DNA of 64,000 bases from Gautieria morchelliformis. Taxonomy: Eukaryota; Basidiomycota; Agaricomycetes; Gomphales; Gomphaceae. The stretch covers positions 62,001-126,000 of the forward strand of contig WHVA01000094.1 of the NCBI GenBank assembly GCA_015179125.1, written 5' to 3'. Positions 1 through 12,914 of the stretch are shown in pieces. Positions within the stretch are counted from its first letter, which is position 1, and each line of letters opens with the position of its first letter. A model generated the notes under the pieces. The model searched no databases. It was not told the DNA's origin and was given only the letters and a program-made list of their open reading frames with translations. Position numbers and translations under genes: made by a program.

Positions 1-44
1 AAGTAGCAAGAACCCGAGGAGAGGAACTTGGCCAAGGGCATACG

Positions 45-1216
45 TCAGTGGTGTGCGAAAGAGACTGGAAAGCTTGTGTGAGGCTCACAAAGCGACTCTC
101 CAATATCCGTTATATCTGCCATGATCATAGTCGCATTCGAATCTGGGTTTGTATCAAACAGGCCAAACCACGTCACGAGAATGCTTAGAGAAATATCACC
201 GCGCAGTCAGTCCTATTCTTCGAGATATCCGAAGAAAAACATACACGGCGAAAAGCAGTCGAAACGAACAGAACACGGAGAGGCGCACAAGCAGAGAGAG
301 GTTCATGATGCTACCCATATTGACTTGTCGAAACATACGACGATAGCTAACAAACGTGATCACCAAAAGGACTGAAAAAGGAACCATTAATCTCAGCATA
401 GCACGAAAACTGACAACTGACTATCCCAAATGCACGTAAGAACGACCAGCGAAAGAACCACGTAATCCACAGCTTTGAGCCGCAAATTGAGGACTTTTGG
501 GGTGAAGTCAAAAAGCAGGCACTGGCACATACGGGATGGTCAGCGAGCGTGCCGAAAAGAAAGCTCCCAGCACTCACAAGGGGGACTAGTCCCATCAAAT
601 AAGGCGTGATTAGAAGCTTTTATCGTAATTCAATCGAGCTCAATTCTCGATAGAAGGTGTGATATCTCACCGCGAAGGTTCGTAGCTGCGTTGTCCGCGC
701 CTTTGCATCACTGAAAGCACCTCGCATTTGAAACCACAGCTGGATAAGACATTAACGGGACACTTTCATCTACAGATGACGCGTACATGGATGAAAAGGT
801 TCAGGGTGGCCGTCAGCGCGCTGTTAATTCAATATTACCATCAGGAGGACGACGCCAGTGAGTGGTGTTACTGATTAACTCCATGCTCACATGAACCTCA
901 TACAATCGACCACAGTATCGAATATGATGGCCACACCCAAGGTTTGATCAGTTTCAGCGAAAGCCATGAACTGCACCACATCCCTTTTCCCCAGTCGCCT
1001 CAGCAGTTAATTGTGGATTGAGAGGACTTGAAGCACGCACGTGAAGATCATGACTGCCGTATACATGAGGTACGTCGAGACGAAATTAAAGAAAACAGAG
1101 TGGCGGCGCATGCTCTCCGAGTCCGAAAGAACGACGGTGAACAGCAACGCAGACAGCGATACAAAGCCCAGGAGCCGCAGCACAAACATAGCGGCGTTAA
1201 CGGGTGGAAACGCCAT
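45..1216 (-). CDS. multi-pass membrane protein, duplicated family, copy A
   Basis: The gene reads on the minus strand from an ATG at 1216 to a stop near 45-47 and must be spliced. The first exon encodes a hydrophobic segment, then a polar turn with RRHSVFFNF, then a second hydrophobic segment. A middle exon near 350-200 encodes another long hydrophobic stretch (PFSVLLVITFVSYRR then LLVRLSVFCSFRLLF). The last exon contains DTNPDSNATMI. This pattern of several membrane helices with a short polar tail suggests an integral membrane protein, perhaps receptor-like; I do not recognise the exact family. Copies with the same layout lie at 25,385-26,579 and 40,022-41,193. The frame breaks between the first and second hydrophobic exons in ways that differ among copies, so exon limits are uncertain and decay is possible. 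It is divergent from the kinase-like gene that follows. Confidence 0.5.
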
Positions 1217-1751
1217 AGCACCAAGTCGACGTCGGGACGAGGTTCATCTTCGATTTTCTAGCATTGTCGTTTAAATACGCATGCGGAAATCCAGAACTAC
1301 AGTAGCGACTCGTCATAGATGACCGCTACGAATCAAAAGCTGTGCACGGGAAGGTGAAGAACCTAGGTTCGGATCAGGACTCTCCCGGCGCCGTTCAATT
1401 GCTGTGGCCGAACCGACTACTCCATTGAGTTCCTCACGGTGACAGCTTGGAGCGCGAGCGGATAACGGGACGCCGCGGCAAGCGAGGCTGCGGCCGTGAC
1501 GGAAAAAACTATTTGAAGGCTGGACACCGCAGCAACACCGGGCACTTATTGTAAGTACATTATGCACCGGAAAACCGGAGCCCAAGTTGCTGATAATAAG
1601 TAACAGGAGAGACGACCATCATTTTGGGTGTTCCACTCGATTATTGAACTGCACACTGGAACTAGTGATCAATATCCAATTGAGCAACCTAGAACCGCGG
1701 AGAATTCTAACGTGCGACTTGCGATAATCTCTGCAGGTCTCTCAGCACACC
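1217..1751. other. divergent intergenic region, copy A
   Basis: This stretch separates the membrane-protein start (1216, minus) from the kinase-like start (1752, plus), so it should hold both promoters. Parts of it recur in copy B (about 26,640-26,900 and 32,700-32,870) and up to about 41,448 beside copy C. No further gene was recognised. Confidence 0.5.
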
Positions 1752-2950
1752 ATGCCGGCGGGGCGTTCGTCGTAAGCTGCTCATTATTTGGAGAAACTTG
1801 CCTTTGAGCTGCTCTACAGCCATCGAATGCTTTCTCGTCGCTCATCATCGGCGGCCTTATCAAAATCAACGGTGTCCAGGTTCCATTGACGCTATCTAAA
1901 ACCATCTCAAAGCCTGGAAAACCACTTCTAGCCAGCGCAGAATGCTTCGCCAATCCCGGCGGTCTACTACCTGTTCGTCCACCCTCCAAACTCCCGCCTC
2001 CAGGTAACCTCTGTCTCCACGTTTCATTGGAACCGGAACGACTCGGCTATGGCAGAGTGGGTTCGGTGTACCCGCTTAGGATTGACGACAACAATCAGTA
2101 CACTCTTCCATCCCTTGTAATAAAAGTCGCTGCTCGGCGCCGTTCTGACGACCTGGCTCGTGAGGCCTGGTTTTACGAAGAGATGGAGGATATTCAGGGA
2201 GTAGCCATCGCACGCTGCTATGGATTCTTTACCGCTGAAATCGAGCAGAATAGCGAGGTATTGGATTGGGCAGAGTCTGATGCGGATTGCGATGAGGAGG
2301 AGGTAGATGTTCGGGGCGAGGCCAGCCCAAGTGAGGATGACGGCGACACGGACGATACATGGAACCTCTATGCATGGACAGATTCTGATGATCTGGTGAT
2401 GGAAGAATTCAGCTGGGAAGCGGTATTTAAGCGCAATGATGAAAGGCGGAAGTTAAGGGAGAAGTTAAGACAAGAACGTCGAGATAAACGTGCCCGAATC
2501 ATCAAACCAACTCGTGCCGATCCGGCCTCAGTGTGCAACCGCAGCGACAAGACCTTTCTTTCAGTCTTGGTCTTAGAAAGACTCGGGGACGTGATGCCCA
2601 TAGGTGTTCCGTTGGATGCATTCAAGTTCGTCTGGCCAGCCCTAACTATGCATGCTTCTGAACATCGTTTGTTATGCAGACCGGATGTTCGTGAAATATA
2701 CAGCGACATGGGTCGATTTGGTATCGAACACATTGACATCCGATGGAGAAATATCTTGGCGGCACCTGCGATAGACCAGAGTATTGTCTGCCCTTATCAC
2801 GGCCACAAGCATCAATGGCGTGTGGTTGACTTCGATCTCTCGAGAAAGTCAAACCATTTACATTCTGGTATCGAAACCGCTGCGAACGGATGGCTTCAGA
2901 CCATACTGGATGGATTGGAAGAAGGATACGTCGTCGAGCCTTGGGACTAG
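1752..2950 (+). CDS. protein-kinase-like gene, copy A (start exon out of frame)
   Basis: The long second exon (1820-2950) is fully open and encodes a divergent protein-kinase fold. It has a glycine-rich loop GYGRVGSVY, a likely ATP-binding lysine in LVIKVAARRR, an acidic insert, a catalytic-loop-like HIDIRWRN (in place of HRDLKxxN) and VVDFDLSRK in place of DFG. It ends in PWD. By comparison with copies B and C the gene starts with a 7-codon exon followed by a 48-nt intron (GTAAGC...CTACAG, 1772-1819). In copy A that exon is 20 nt instead of 21, which puts the ATG at 1752 out of frame with exon 2. No other upstream in-frame ATG was seen, so this copy may be silenced or may use a later start. 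Catalytic activity is uncertain because the DFG glycine is replaced. Confidence 0.6.
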
Positions 2951-3806
2951 ATGCATTGTTTGTCTCCCAACGTGAAATGCATCGGAAAGATTTTATTCAC
3001 ATTTCACGCGAACTCGATCATTTGTGGGCAACTTGGTATATTCATCGTAGATAAGACACGCCTTTAGGATGTCACAAAAGTCGAAATATCCATGTGCCGC
3101 CTGCCAGATGGTGATGTTACAGCATCCCCACGTTTATCCTCGAGCTACTGGCCCTCCGGCTGTACTCATCATGGACTTGTGAGCGGCACCTATCATGATA
3201 CCTACACATCACAGACTGTGATGCTTCCTGTCCACTCATACTTGTCCTTTATTCACAGTCGTAGAAATGTCCCAACTTCTATGTTTGAGATCGGCGGCCA
3301 ACTGTCATCGTACAGTACAGGTCAGTTAGTACTCATGGTCATAGTTCCGGCCTACTTCTTGGCTGGCTAGGTTGGGTCGATGCCCGACATGGATGAGGAC
3401 TAAGGTCTCTGCAGGCTTCAACTTCAGGCCCGCTCCCACGTCCTCTTCGGACATGAGAATATTTTACCTGGACATGTTCCCCTGAATGCGAAGTGGAATT
3501 TCGATACTGAAATGATGCACGGCATGCTAGATAGGGGTTTGCCCTCTTCTTTCGTCACACCACGGTCCGGCCTGGATACTGTGGGGATTCCTGTTAGGGG
3601 CGCATATAACTTTTCAGACTCTGTTTTGGCTCAGCTTGGCTTCTATGGCCTCATCCACATGCTTATCTTGCGATCGTTGGCGAATGAGGAGTATCTATCG
3701 AGTCATGAAGCCTGAGAGGAGAAAGCAATACCTTTATGACTGCTCGCTGCTTCTAACTAACAGTCACAGGCTATAAGAAATGCTCGAATACTTCGAATTG
3801 CCCTTG
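2951..3806 (+). other. downstream tail of the kinase-like unit, copy A
   Basis: This non-coding tail is shared, with small differences, with 37,222-38,066 and in part with 34,143-34,440. Its last bases read, on the minus strand, into the end of the phosphoesterase relic that is better preserved beside copy C (GQF.EFEHFL then stop). Similarity to copy C stops near 3,806, where the repeat-rich block begins. No convincing gene lies inside. Confidence 0.55.
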
Positions 3807-4776
3807 ATGTCAAGTCTCGCAGAGGTTGAAGCCTTGGCCTGGCCACTTTTGAAAATCGAATTGTTGCGGTAGGTATTCGCTGCCTGCTCAAGCTTTTGCG
3901 CTGACCAGAATCCTCTAGAGTTTTGACCGTACGTCGAACCTAGTACCGTCCTCGCGCCCCTTAACGAATCCTTGTTTCAAGCTGCTAGCATTGTCATTCT
4001 AGCTGGTGAGCATGAGGTCGCCAATGCGCATGTCATGCAAATAACACATTGTGGACCAGATTTATGACTACATCCTCACTATCACATTGGAGGTAGAACT
4101 TGTCTTGGGAACACCATAGGTTATCGGGAAGAATCCTCTACCTGTTAACCCGCTATATTGTGTTGTTTGTCGACTCATTGATGTTGGCGTTTTGTGCGCC
4201 GTCTTCATTTGGCCTAATCGCTCCAGACTGACATTATCGAAGTCCACTTCGCGAGCAGGCAATCTGTGTCGGCAAGAACGGTGAGTAGGTTCAAATGGCT
4301 TTTGAACTTTCGTTGTAGTGAGTGCTGAACCTTCGACCTTACCGTGCTCCCTCGTATCAAATTTCAGGCTGTAAGTCTCTGGGTTCGAGTGCGAAATTCA
4401 CTTTACAACAGTCATTGCAAGGTTTATATTCTGGGGTGGATGTCTGGCAGAAAGTAGGAATTGTCAGGCTTTTATTGCTATTTTAGTTGTTCTGATATTC
4501 AGGTCATGGGCTATCTGAAGCCAGAAACGCAAAATTGCCTTCGCACTTCATAGCGTACTGGTGATCGTTGTCGTCCTATTCCCCTACCTGACCAAACTTG
4601 GACTTCCATCTCATGTCTGACCTGGGTTGTTTCTCTCAAAGATTGTGTCCTAGCTCATAGTGTCATAGTCGCTGATGTTACGACACTCCCAATACCAAAC
4701 CTCCAAAGCTCCTTTATTACTAGGAACAACAATATCACCATTTTGTGGGATTATGTTATCATACTGGGTTTCGAGA
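3807..4776. other. junction segment, no gene recognised
   Basis: The sequence no longer matches the duplicated block and has no long open frame or known motif. It lies between the broken end of duplicated copy A and the first LTR of the Gypsy element. Confidence 0.4.
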
Positions 4777-5105
4777 TGTAAATACGGATATTTACCTGTA
4801 TTGCCCTGAGGCAATACATAATACTTGGTAGCTTACATAGGGCCAGTGGGTCCTCATGGACCCACTGTATAGTTCTTGCGTGGGAACCCTCTGGGATTCC
4901 CCAGCTTAACTCTACTTGTAACTGTCACTACGTTGTACTAGAATCACCACTAATTGGTCGAGTTCTGTTACCTTGTGATAACACAAGTATTAAGCCACCC
5001 ATCTTACACTTTTTTGAACTTCCAACAACTGTGTGCCCAGCAAACAGTTGAAGAGTGGTTCCTGCAGCATCTTAGACAAGATCACTGTGCTGATGATTAG
5101 AAAAT
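4777..5105 (+). repeat. 5' LTR of Gypsy G1 copy 1 (3' limit approximate)
   Basis: The segment matches, in reverse orientation, the region about 54,440-54,785 that precedes the second gag copy. Both include a hairpin built around CCCACTGTATAG. The TG start is clear; the downstream end is only approximate because no 3' LTR is present for comparison. Confidence 0.55.
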
Positions 5106-5156
5106 CATCAGAAAATGAACGTAGTACAGCATACTACATTTGACTGCATGCCTGCG

Positions 5157-7620
5157 ATGTACCCACTCAGTCGAACGACACGATCACATAGTTCGCGCAA
5201 CAAAACCCTGGTGCAGCCTAGTGACACCATGGCTGACGCTAGCTTAGGCTCAGGGCCAAAGGAAGTAGAAGACAGTGAAGTCATAGACCTCACCCCACCT
5301 GTACTTGCACAGACACTATTGACCACGTGTCTCCGAGCCTGGACGAAGTGGACGAACAGGATGGGGACAAGTCATGATCCCCATCCCGCTCACCCCCGCC
5401 TTATGACAAGGGCAAGGGTCAAGCCAAATCGCCTGTCAGCAATGACGAAGGCTCAGCATCGGACCAGACGTCACGACAAGTAAAGAGCTGCAAAGCAGCC
5501 CCCCCAGCTGAAAGACCGTTGTTCCTCCGAAGGAACAGCGTCAAAAAGGACGAGCACCTGATGACAATCAGGACTCGAAATACTTGAGCTCAAGTCAAAA
5601 GAGCTCGAGGACAAACACCGTTGATGAAACAATGGTAGCAGTGTGGCTGAATAACCAGGTGCACGAAGCAACCCAACGCATCGGCCATGCTGTTGCGAGG
5701 AATGAGCAGATAGGCCACAAGCTGGAAAATATGGCAGATGGCATTGCTGGCATAGTCACAATGGCACGTGGACTAGCAAAGTTTCTCGCAGGTCTACGGG
5801 TGTTGCTGACCGATTCCTGCACAGACGTGCGCCAGAGCAATACAGAGATTGCTGGCGTAAGGGTGACACTGCAAGCTCTTGAGGACAAGAACCAGTGCCG
5901 CCACCACCGAGGTTTGCACCCAGCAACAGACAGTGGGCGGGAAAGTGCTGCTGAGGAACAGCGCGAGGCACACGACTGGTGACAAATGCCGCCACAGAAC
6001 ATCCTGTCCGTGCAGGACGTACAGTTCAGAAATGAACCAAGAAACCGTGGGACTGACATGGCCCCAGCGAAGGATGGCAAGACCATCCAGCAGGCTATCC
6101 GCAAGCAGGTGGCCTCAGAGATTGACTGTGAAGACATGGCTGCAAGCCTGGAGCTTGAAGTTGAGCACTGGCAATGGAAGGAGGTGCAAGCCGCCCGTCG
6201 CTATACGCGTGCCCTGGAGCTACACAGACAGCACACCGAAGAGGCGGTGACTCGAGTACAGACCACCCAGCTGCCGAACGAACAGCAGGAGCATGTTGTT
6301 CAGGAGGCCAGACAGGCACGCTCCGCTCTCTTGAGCAGACTATGGGTCCAGAACACAGGATTGACAGGGGATACCTGACATCAATCCCCACGAAGCAGTG
6401 AGTAGGTAGAGGCTGCCACGCCATGCGCAGCTGTGCGGCTGCGTGAAAGGTCCGTTGCCTTGACCTTCAGTCAAGGCATCCCAGACCAGATCAAAGGCCC
6501 GCAGGAGCCATACGATGGCATCACACGAATGATACATGTAGCGCTCACGGATGCCGCAGACACGGACCCAGAAAGTCCATGCTTGCGAAGGCCAGCATAA
6601 AGCTGGCACACCCCGAGCCATATGCTGGAGGTTTGGACCTCCAAGAATTTGAGGGATTTGTAGCTGGCATCTTGAGGTGGCTCAAGATGAACTGCCTATT
6701 AGGGCCAACCACTGTGCAGATGCAGGTGGATTACCTGGGCACTCACCTAACCAGCGAAGCCCAAGAATGGTTTGTTGGAAATGTTGAATGTTTTGATCGT
6801 CAGGTCCGTGAATGGACCTTGGAAATGGCTATGCAAGGGTTGCAGAAGAGATTCATGCACACCCTCACATATCACCATGTGTTGAATAAGTTCGATGCGG
6901 TTGTGCAAGGCACGGAAACCGTTCAGGAAATGCTGAATGAGCTCACGAAATACTCGGCGCAGATGATACAGCCCACCTGATGAGTACACCCTCCAAAGAC
7001 GGTTCATGTCAGCATTGCGCGATACATTGCATGATGAAGTCCTAAAAAAGGGCTACAACACCGAGTCCAGCTTGATCGAGCAGCTCTTTGAAGCTGCCCA
7101 TATGATCAAGGAAGCATCCTGGTACAATCAAGGGATGCACTGGGCAGAAAATGCAGCCACATTGGCCATCACATCATGGCTCGCCACAAGAAAGCCGACT
7201 ACACAGTTGGGCTTTAACAAGCCCACTGCATTCCAGGCAAACAGTGCCTTCCGATGACCTATGGCAACAAAGTTGCCGCAATCAGGTCATCCGCCTGAGG
7301 TGTCGGGGAGCTCGGCGAAGCCGAGCTACCCGCAAAAACCATCTGGATGCCCCCCAGACTGGCTGCAGAATGTGCACAGAAGCGCAAGCTGCTTTGAATG
7401 TGGCCAGACAGGTCACATCAAGGCGAATTGCCCACGCCTGAAGCTGAAAGTACGGACAGCGGCTGTACGGCAAGACGATGATGGGGACCTGGAGGATCCC
7501 ATTGACACCTCTCTTCAACAGATTGAAGAGGGGGAGGGTGACCCTCAGGAAACTGAGGATCAGGATAGGAACGGCGAGCTGACAGAGGCTTGGGAGCTGG
7601 AGCCATCCCAATACTATGGC
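5157..7620 (+). pseudogene. Gypsy G1 gag region (fossil)
   Basis: The region encodes pieces of a Gypsy capsid-type Gag. An N-terminal part starts MYPLSRTTRSHSSR, a helical central part includes an EAQEWFVGN-like capsid motif, and a nucleocapsid zinc knuckle reads CFECGQTGHIKANC near 7,390-7,430 (CX2CX4HX4C). The N-terminal and central parts match the gag copy at 52,795-54,432. The region is broken and is interrupted downstream by the 4-kb insert. Confidence 0.75.
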
Positions 7621-9204
7621 AGGTGCTCGCAACTTTTTATTATATGTAGATTCACCCATTTTATTCTCAGATTATAGAATAGAAGAGGGTGAAAGCACAT
7701 GGCAATCTTATTGTTGGGATATAAATAAATTTACTTTTGTCCCTCCCCGAGTGGCAGCTCCACCAATGAGAACACCTCTTCTTATTTTTATGCCTCTTCT
7801 TATGTTTTCTACCCACTTTTAATATACACTATATCATTATAACTATTCATACTAATACTCCTACTCATACCTATTAGAAGTACAAGCCTCGCCTGCGCTT
7901 CGCTTCGGCAAGTCTTTTGGAAAAGAGGCCTTGACGACTTGTGACGATCACTGATGTCAGGGTGGAACATACACCTGACAATACGCACCAACAGAAACGG
8001 GGAATGAAAGCATCGGTCTTCACGCTCGAAGCACTCCAATTCATCTGCGAGTAGACCAACAGTGTATCCCATGAGAGGAATGTGCAGAACAATGTACACG
8101 ATGTATTGGAAATAGTCGAAGAAAGGATGAGTAAGAAACCCAGCCATGAATGCAGGAAGAATCCCTCCTGTGAAAACGACAGGGTCTGGAGATGACTTGA
8201 AATGGGTGAACATAACAGAGGCGTTGACGACTTGTCAGACAATCGCCGATGTCAAGGGAAGACTATACACATACACTGACACTCTGAGGGTAGGAGGCGA
8301 GAAACAGCAAAGGACACGGCAGCACGATCAGACATGAGGGTCACGCGTTAACAAATCACGACGACCGGAAAATATGGGAGAGGAATGTGACTGTCAGATG
8401 GGATTGGCAGAATGGTGTCAGTGGATCCCATGAGAGGAACGCATGGGTCAATGTACGTGACAAATCAGAAAAACACAAAGAAAGGATGTGTAAGAAGCCC
8501 CCATGATAGAAGACAGAATCTGTAGACATCACAGGACAAAACAGGAAAAGGAAACAACGGAGACCCCAGTTTATGAAGGTGAGACACGATACAAAAAGAC
8601 TGCTAAAGATATCGACATTGTGAAACAATATAACACCGACAGCCATCGGAAGCCGTGAAACAATCGAGACACAGGTCACATGGTACCAAAACACGGATAA
8701 AGATATGCTGCAAACATGTATAGGTCGATTCAGGTTCAACTCTGGACATGCAATGGATTAGACTCACCAGTGGGAATGACATCATAAGCCCAGGTACTAT
8801 GCAACAAATGACGAGATATGATCCAGAAGTATCAAGAAGGATGTATGTCTCGGAACATGTAAAGTCCGAGACACTGCATGACATGGGCACGTAAGCGGTG
8901 ACAACGACAGGCAATGATACGAATGTTTAAACACATACTGCACGTTCTGAGATGCGGTCATATGGGAGTCTGTGAGAGGTGTTCTGTAAGTCGTTTGACG
9001 TATGGTAAGCATACCTTACTGAACCACTGACTTGCCCAAGCCCGTCCATATATCAACGCCAAGAACTGTCCGTGGTAGGTGAGTGATGTTGCCAGTTTTC
9101 ACCGCTGTGATTCCTGAGAAAATTTGCGCTGCTTCTGCAATGGGCCTCCGAGTTGCATGCATCATGGTCGGTGGATCTTCACTGAGTCGAGTACCTCCCA
9201 CCAC

Positions 9205-9335
9205 AGATCTGTTTCCCAGTCACGCTTCGAAGCACACATAACTCCAAGGTAATTCTCTCCTACCACGGATCACTCTCCCAGTCACGCTTCAAAGCACATA
9301 TGACTCCAAGGGAATTCTCTCCTACTGTTATCCCC
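9205..9335. repeat. imperfect tandem duplication
   Basis: A unit of roughly 75 bp containing CCCAGTCACGCTTC, AAGCACA and CTCCAAGG appears twice in a row with small changes. It lies within the unclassified insertion. Confidence 0.6.
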
Positions 9336-10014
9336 TCTTCCACCGCCCCAGAAGCGGCTCCAGTGTCTTCTCTGTCGATATTTACGCCCAGCTGCATCCT
9401 ATCTGCATCACCACGCGCTCCGTACCAGATGTCACGCGCCCTGAGAATGCATCGATGTCCTTTGCAGGGTTCATCCTCCAGCCCCCGATGATGCGCTACG
9501 CGAGCACCTTGTGTGCTTCTCGATACAATGAAATTGCCTCAGCCAGGTGCTCGACCCAGCGTGCACACCTTGCAGTCCAGAATCCCAATAGGAACATCCA
9601 TGTACCCAAATTTCTAGGAAACGGGGGTTGGGGCACTGGATCCTGGCTAGGTGACCTACGTACCCACACCTGATTGTGTCTGTCTGGAGAACCCCTTGAG
9701 CCTGAAGCAGAGTTGTGGGTGGTGTCTGAAACATCAACAATATGAAAGCGTATACCTTCTGTGCGACGCAATGAAGAAGAATGCAAGGAAACCCGGTCCT
9801 CATCTGTCCGGGGAGTTGAACAAACAGTCCGGCGTTAACTCCAGTAAATGTGCTCACCCATAGGAGAATAGTAGGAAGAGGGGTGTTGTGATCCTACTTG
9901 TCTACTCTGGTATCCCAAAGGGATGCTATCTAAATCAAACGGATCAGTATCATCATCCATAGTCCACCAGGATCTCAACCCACGTCTCGGCCAAGCCAGT
10001 TGAGAGTCCGATTC

Positions 10015-11062
10015 TCATTCAGAACCTGACAACCACGAAGATCTCAAACTTGAACCGAAACGTAATGTTGGGTCAAGGAGAGAGCGAGAGCCAGATCGGC
10101 TAGTCGATGAAAAGGATGACGATAGGCCAGCCACAGGCATATAATCACCATCAGTGACACTGGTGAGACGTCTTTGAGACCGCCAGACAGATACATCATC
10201 CCAATTTCTGTCACAGGATAGACCATGGACTGAGCCAACTGGTCTGGGCGCAACATCGTGCTCCAGACCTGGTTGGGGTTGACGACTCTCGCCATGAGCA
10301 TCATGAACAGAAATGGGACTACTGTGTCCACCATGAAAGAGGTTTGAGGTCTTACGGTCTCCTAACATCTCATGACGTTCCGTAAGAGCAGCATGATACG
10401 TGGGATGAATGGGCGGCAAATAAGGACTCCGTGCAGACAGCCTATCGTGTTCAGAATCCGTATGGGGACGAGCAAATGGATTCTGGGGAGTGACATGGAT
10501 AGAGCTTGGGCTTCTGCGTACATCAGCATCTGGGAGTTCTGTGGGAGTCTGATCTGGTGATATATCGTGTTCTGTAACAGCTGCATTGTATTCGGTAAAA
10601 AACAATCGAGACTGAAGATCCTGTCGGGTTGTGCTGTTGCGCTCTCGTTCGCGAAGAAATTCATTACGAGAAGAATTCTGGATAGGACTGGGGTGTCTGC
10701 CACTGTCACCATCTACATGCTCCGAGGTTCCGCGATGTGGTAACAACCCATTCAGTTGGGTATTAGCATTGTGTTCAGGATCGATGGCCCAAGAAGATTG
10801 TGACTGAGCAGTGCTGGTCTGTAGTCCTCCAGATAATGCGATGCGAGATTGAGTATTGGCGGTCCTGCTACTGAGGCCGTTGAGGATCTCCCGAATCTCG
10901 CGAACAGTGTCATCAGATTGTTGCCTCGGAAGTCTTGCAAGAGAGTGCGAGCTGCTAGACAGTAGGTGTCTAGATTGCCTCCCCATATCGCTTCCACTGG
11001 AAATGAATCCGGACCCTGGTCCGCCACTTATACGGGAGGTTGTAATGGCGTCGATGAGCGTG
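10015..11062 (-). CDS. serine-rich hypothetical protein in the insertion
   Basis: A minus-strand open frame of at least 323 codons ends at 10,015, with an ATG at 10,986. The same frame extends upstream (DTLIDAITTSRISGGPGSG) to a good acceptor (CTAAC branch, then CACTCACTCAG) near 11,063, so this is probably the last exon of a spliced gene. The product is rich in Ser, Arg, His and Pro, has no membrane segment and looks disordered; one short helical stretch reads REIREILNGLSSR. I do not recognise the family. The AT-rich, repeat-like sequence upstream did not yield clear exons. Confidence 0.4.
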
Positions 11063-11727
11063 TCTTACTGAGTGAGTGTTAGTTGCAATCAAAGAAACAC
11101 AAACAAAAAAGAAAACGAGAGATTGACCAGCATGTGACATAACAGGTAAGCTGCGACAATGACAGAGAGTGAGACAAACGGACCCATGACACCAGTCTTG
11201 TGACCTATGATGACACTCATCAATGGTCACGAGAAAAAGAAACAAATAAGAGACGATAAGCATGTAAGGGGTGACAACAGAACAACAGAATCATAGCAAG
11301 AAGAAAAAGTAAGACAAAGTGACGTCGCAAGCATGGAGCTGTAAACACATGGAAAGACAGATGGGTGCGATACAAATGTTTGACCGGCAAAAATAAAGAA
11401 CCAACAGTGAGACAAATGGAGACATGGCCCAAAAAGGCCGAGAAAGCCGAGTCAAACAGGGGCAAAGGGACACACACTTTCACACGTCGTATGCTTAATA
11501 GAAGAGTAATCTATCCAAGTATCTGTTATTCTATCTTGTAGTCAGATACTCTCTCATATGTATATATATCTCTGAGATGTTTAAATATATACAGAATATT
11601 CTAATAACATCTATTATTCTCCTTATAAACACTACTATATATTCCTATATGTTGTTATTAATACTCTTATAATATATATTATATACTCATATATGCTGTA
11701 TCACATGACCATTTTGATTATCTTCCT

Positions 11728-12914
11728 ATGATGGATGAGGACATGGCAGACAATCAAACTGCTTACCGATCCAGTGTGATTAGAATTGTGCCGGTAGATG
11801 AGACAGCCAAAGTCATGGCTGCTCAAACAATGGCCCCAGACAAGGCAGCCAAACCAATGTATCACCATCAGGGCAAACACCGCACACGGCCTGCATGGCC
11901 ACATAACAAGAACTGTACCCTGTTGGGGTACTCGGAGATCAATGGTACGAAGGCCCACTGCCTACTAGACACCGGGAGCGAAGGGGTATTATTATCCCCC
12001 AAATTCACCCGTGCCACAGGCATCAAGACATTTGCCTTGGAATGGCCAATTGCCCTGCAATTGGTGTGCATCAGTAGTTGATCAATAATCAACTACAGGA
12101 CGAACAGACCATTAAATTTGGTTGTGAAACAGTCGAAGAATACTTCGACGTGGTGAATGTTGAGTATTACGATGCTATCTTAGGAACTCCATTCCTAAGG
12201 AAACTAGGAGTAACCCTGGACATTTCCAGTCCAGGGATGATCCATGTGGGGAACAAAACCATCCCCACAGCAAAAGTAAGCTTCGATGACGAAAAGTTGT
12301 CAAAGGGAGGCACAGATCCAAAGGTGAGTAGAATCACCTTGGGGCCCACACCCACTCTGGCCAATTGAAGCCAGGAGGACGAGTCCCGAGCAGAGACTCA
12401 TCCCCAACCTCCCTACACATACAGGGAGAGACACTGTCATCTCACAATGAAAGTGCTAGAAAAAAGAAAAAAGCTGCCAAGCGCCGGGGGTCCTAACAGA
12501 TGCACACAGCGCTTGATGGCTGCCCAAACTACGACCATCATCCTCAGAGATGATGACATCCCTCGCTTGCACAAGGAATGGATGGAAAAGATTGCCAACC
12601 TTGTCGGCGATATCCCGTTAGAACTCCCTCCCTTACAGGAGGTGAATCCCGAGATCAATCTTATTGATCCTGACAAACGCATGAGGTATCGACTACCCAA
12701 GTGTCCCGAACACTTCCGCGAGGAATTGTCCCTAAAACTAGAATGGTACACCACTGCAAAGTGGTGGATACCAGCAGTGGCCCATCAAGCTGTGCCGATG
12801 CTGTGTGTGCCAAAGAAAAATGGTACTCTATGTCATAATCCTATTCCAAAACACTACTATCAGTTTACTTTACCCATCCAATCCTTCCCACCTGCAACAC
12901 ATCCGTGCCACTGA
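11728..12914 (+). pseudogene. Gypsy G1 protease and reverse-transcriptase start (fossil)
   Basis: The first part contains a retropepsin signature, HCLLDTGSEGVLLSP, followed by ILGTPFLRKLGV, typical of the protease-RT linker of Gypsy elements. The second part contains the RT-preceding linker and KWWIPAV...VPMLCVPKKNGTL, the start of the RT palm. The rest of pol is absent. The region is broken and truncated. Confidence 0.8.

Larger units (their letters stand above)
7620..11705. mobile_element. unclassified 4-kb insertion inside Gypsy G1
   Basis: The Gypsy gag region stops near 7,620 and its protease-side sequence resumes near 11,705, so about 4.1 kb is foreign to it. The insert has AT-rich ends (7,640-7,870 and 11,500-11,700), a plus-strand-silent middle, and a minus-strand serine-rich reading frame at 10,015-10,986. 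I could not find clear terminal inverted repeats or a target-site duplication, nor a transposase motif. It could be a non-autonomous element or captured host DNA. Confidence 0.5.
4777..12914 (+). mobile_element. Ty3/Gypsy LTR element G1, copy 1 (fossil, incomplete)
   Basis: A plus-strand Gypsy relic. Its parts in order are a 5' LTR beginning TGTAAATACGG near 4,777, a gag region with a zinc knuckle, a foreign insert of about 4 kb, an aspartic protease region and the start of a reverse-transcriptase region. It stops near 12,914, with no 3' half or 3' LTR visible. It belongs to the same family as the minus-strand fragment at 52,795-54,785, which shares LTR and gag sequence. It is clearly broken, with several breaks plus a truncation, and probably old. 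Confidence 0.8.

Noticed and set aside
1886-1888. Start of the kinase-like protein at a TTG
   Set aside because: Nuclear fungal genes rarely use TTG, and copies B and C show an upstream ATG exon joined by a short canonical intron.
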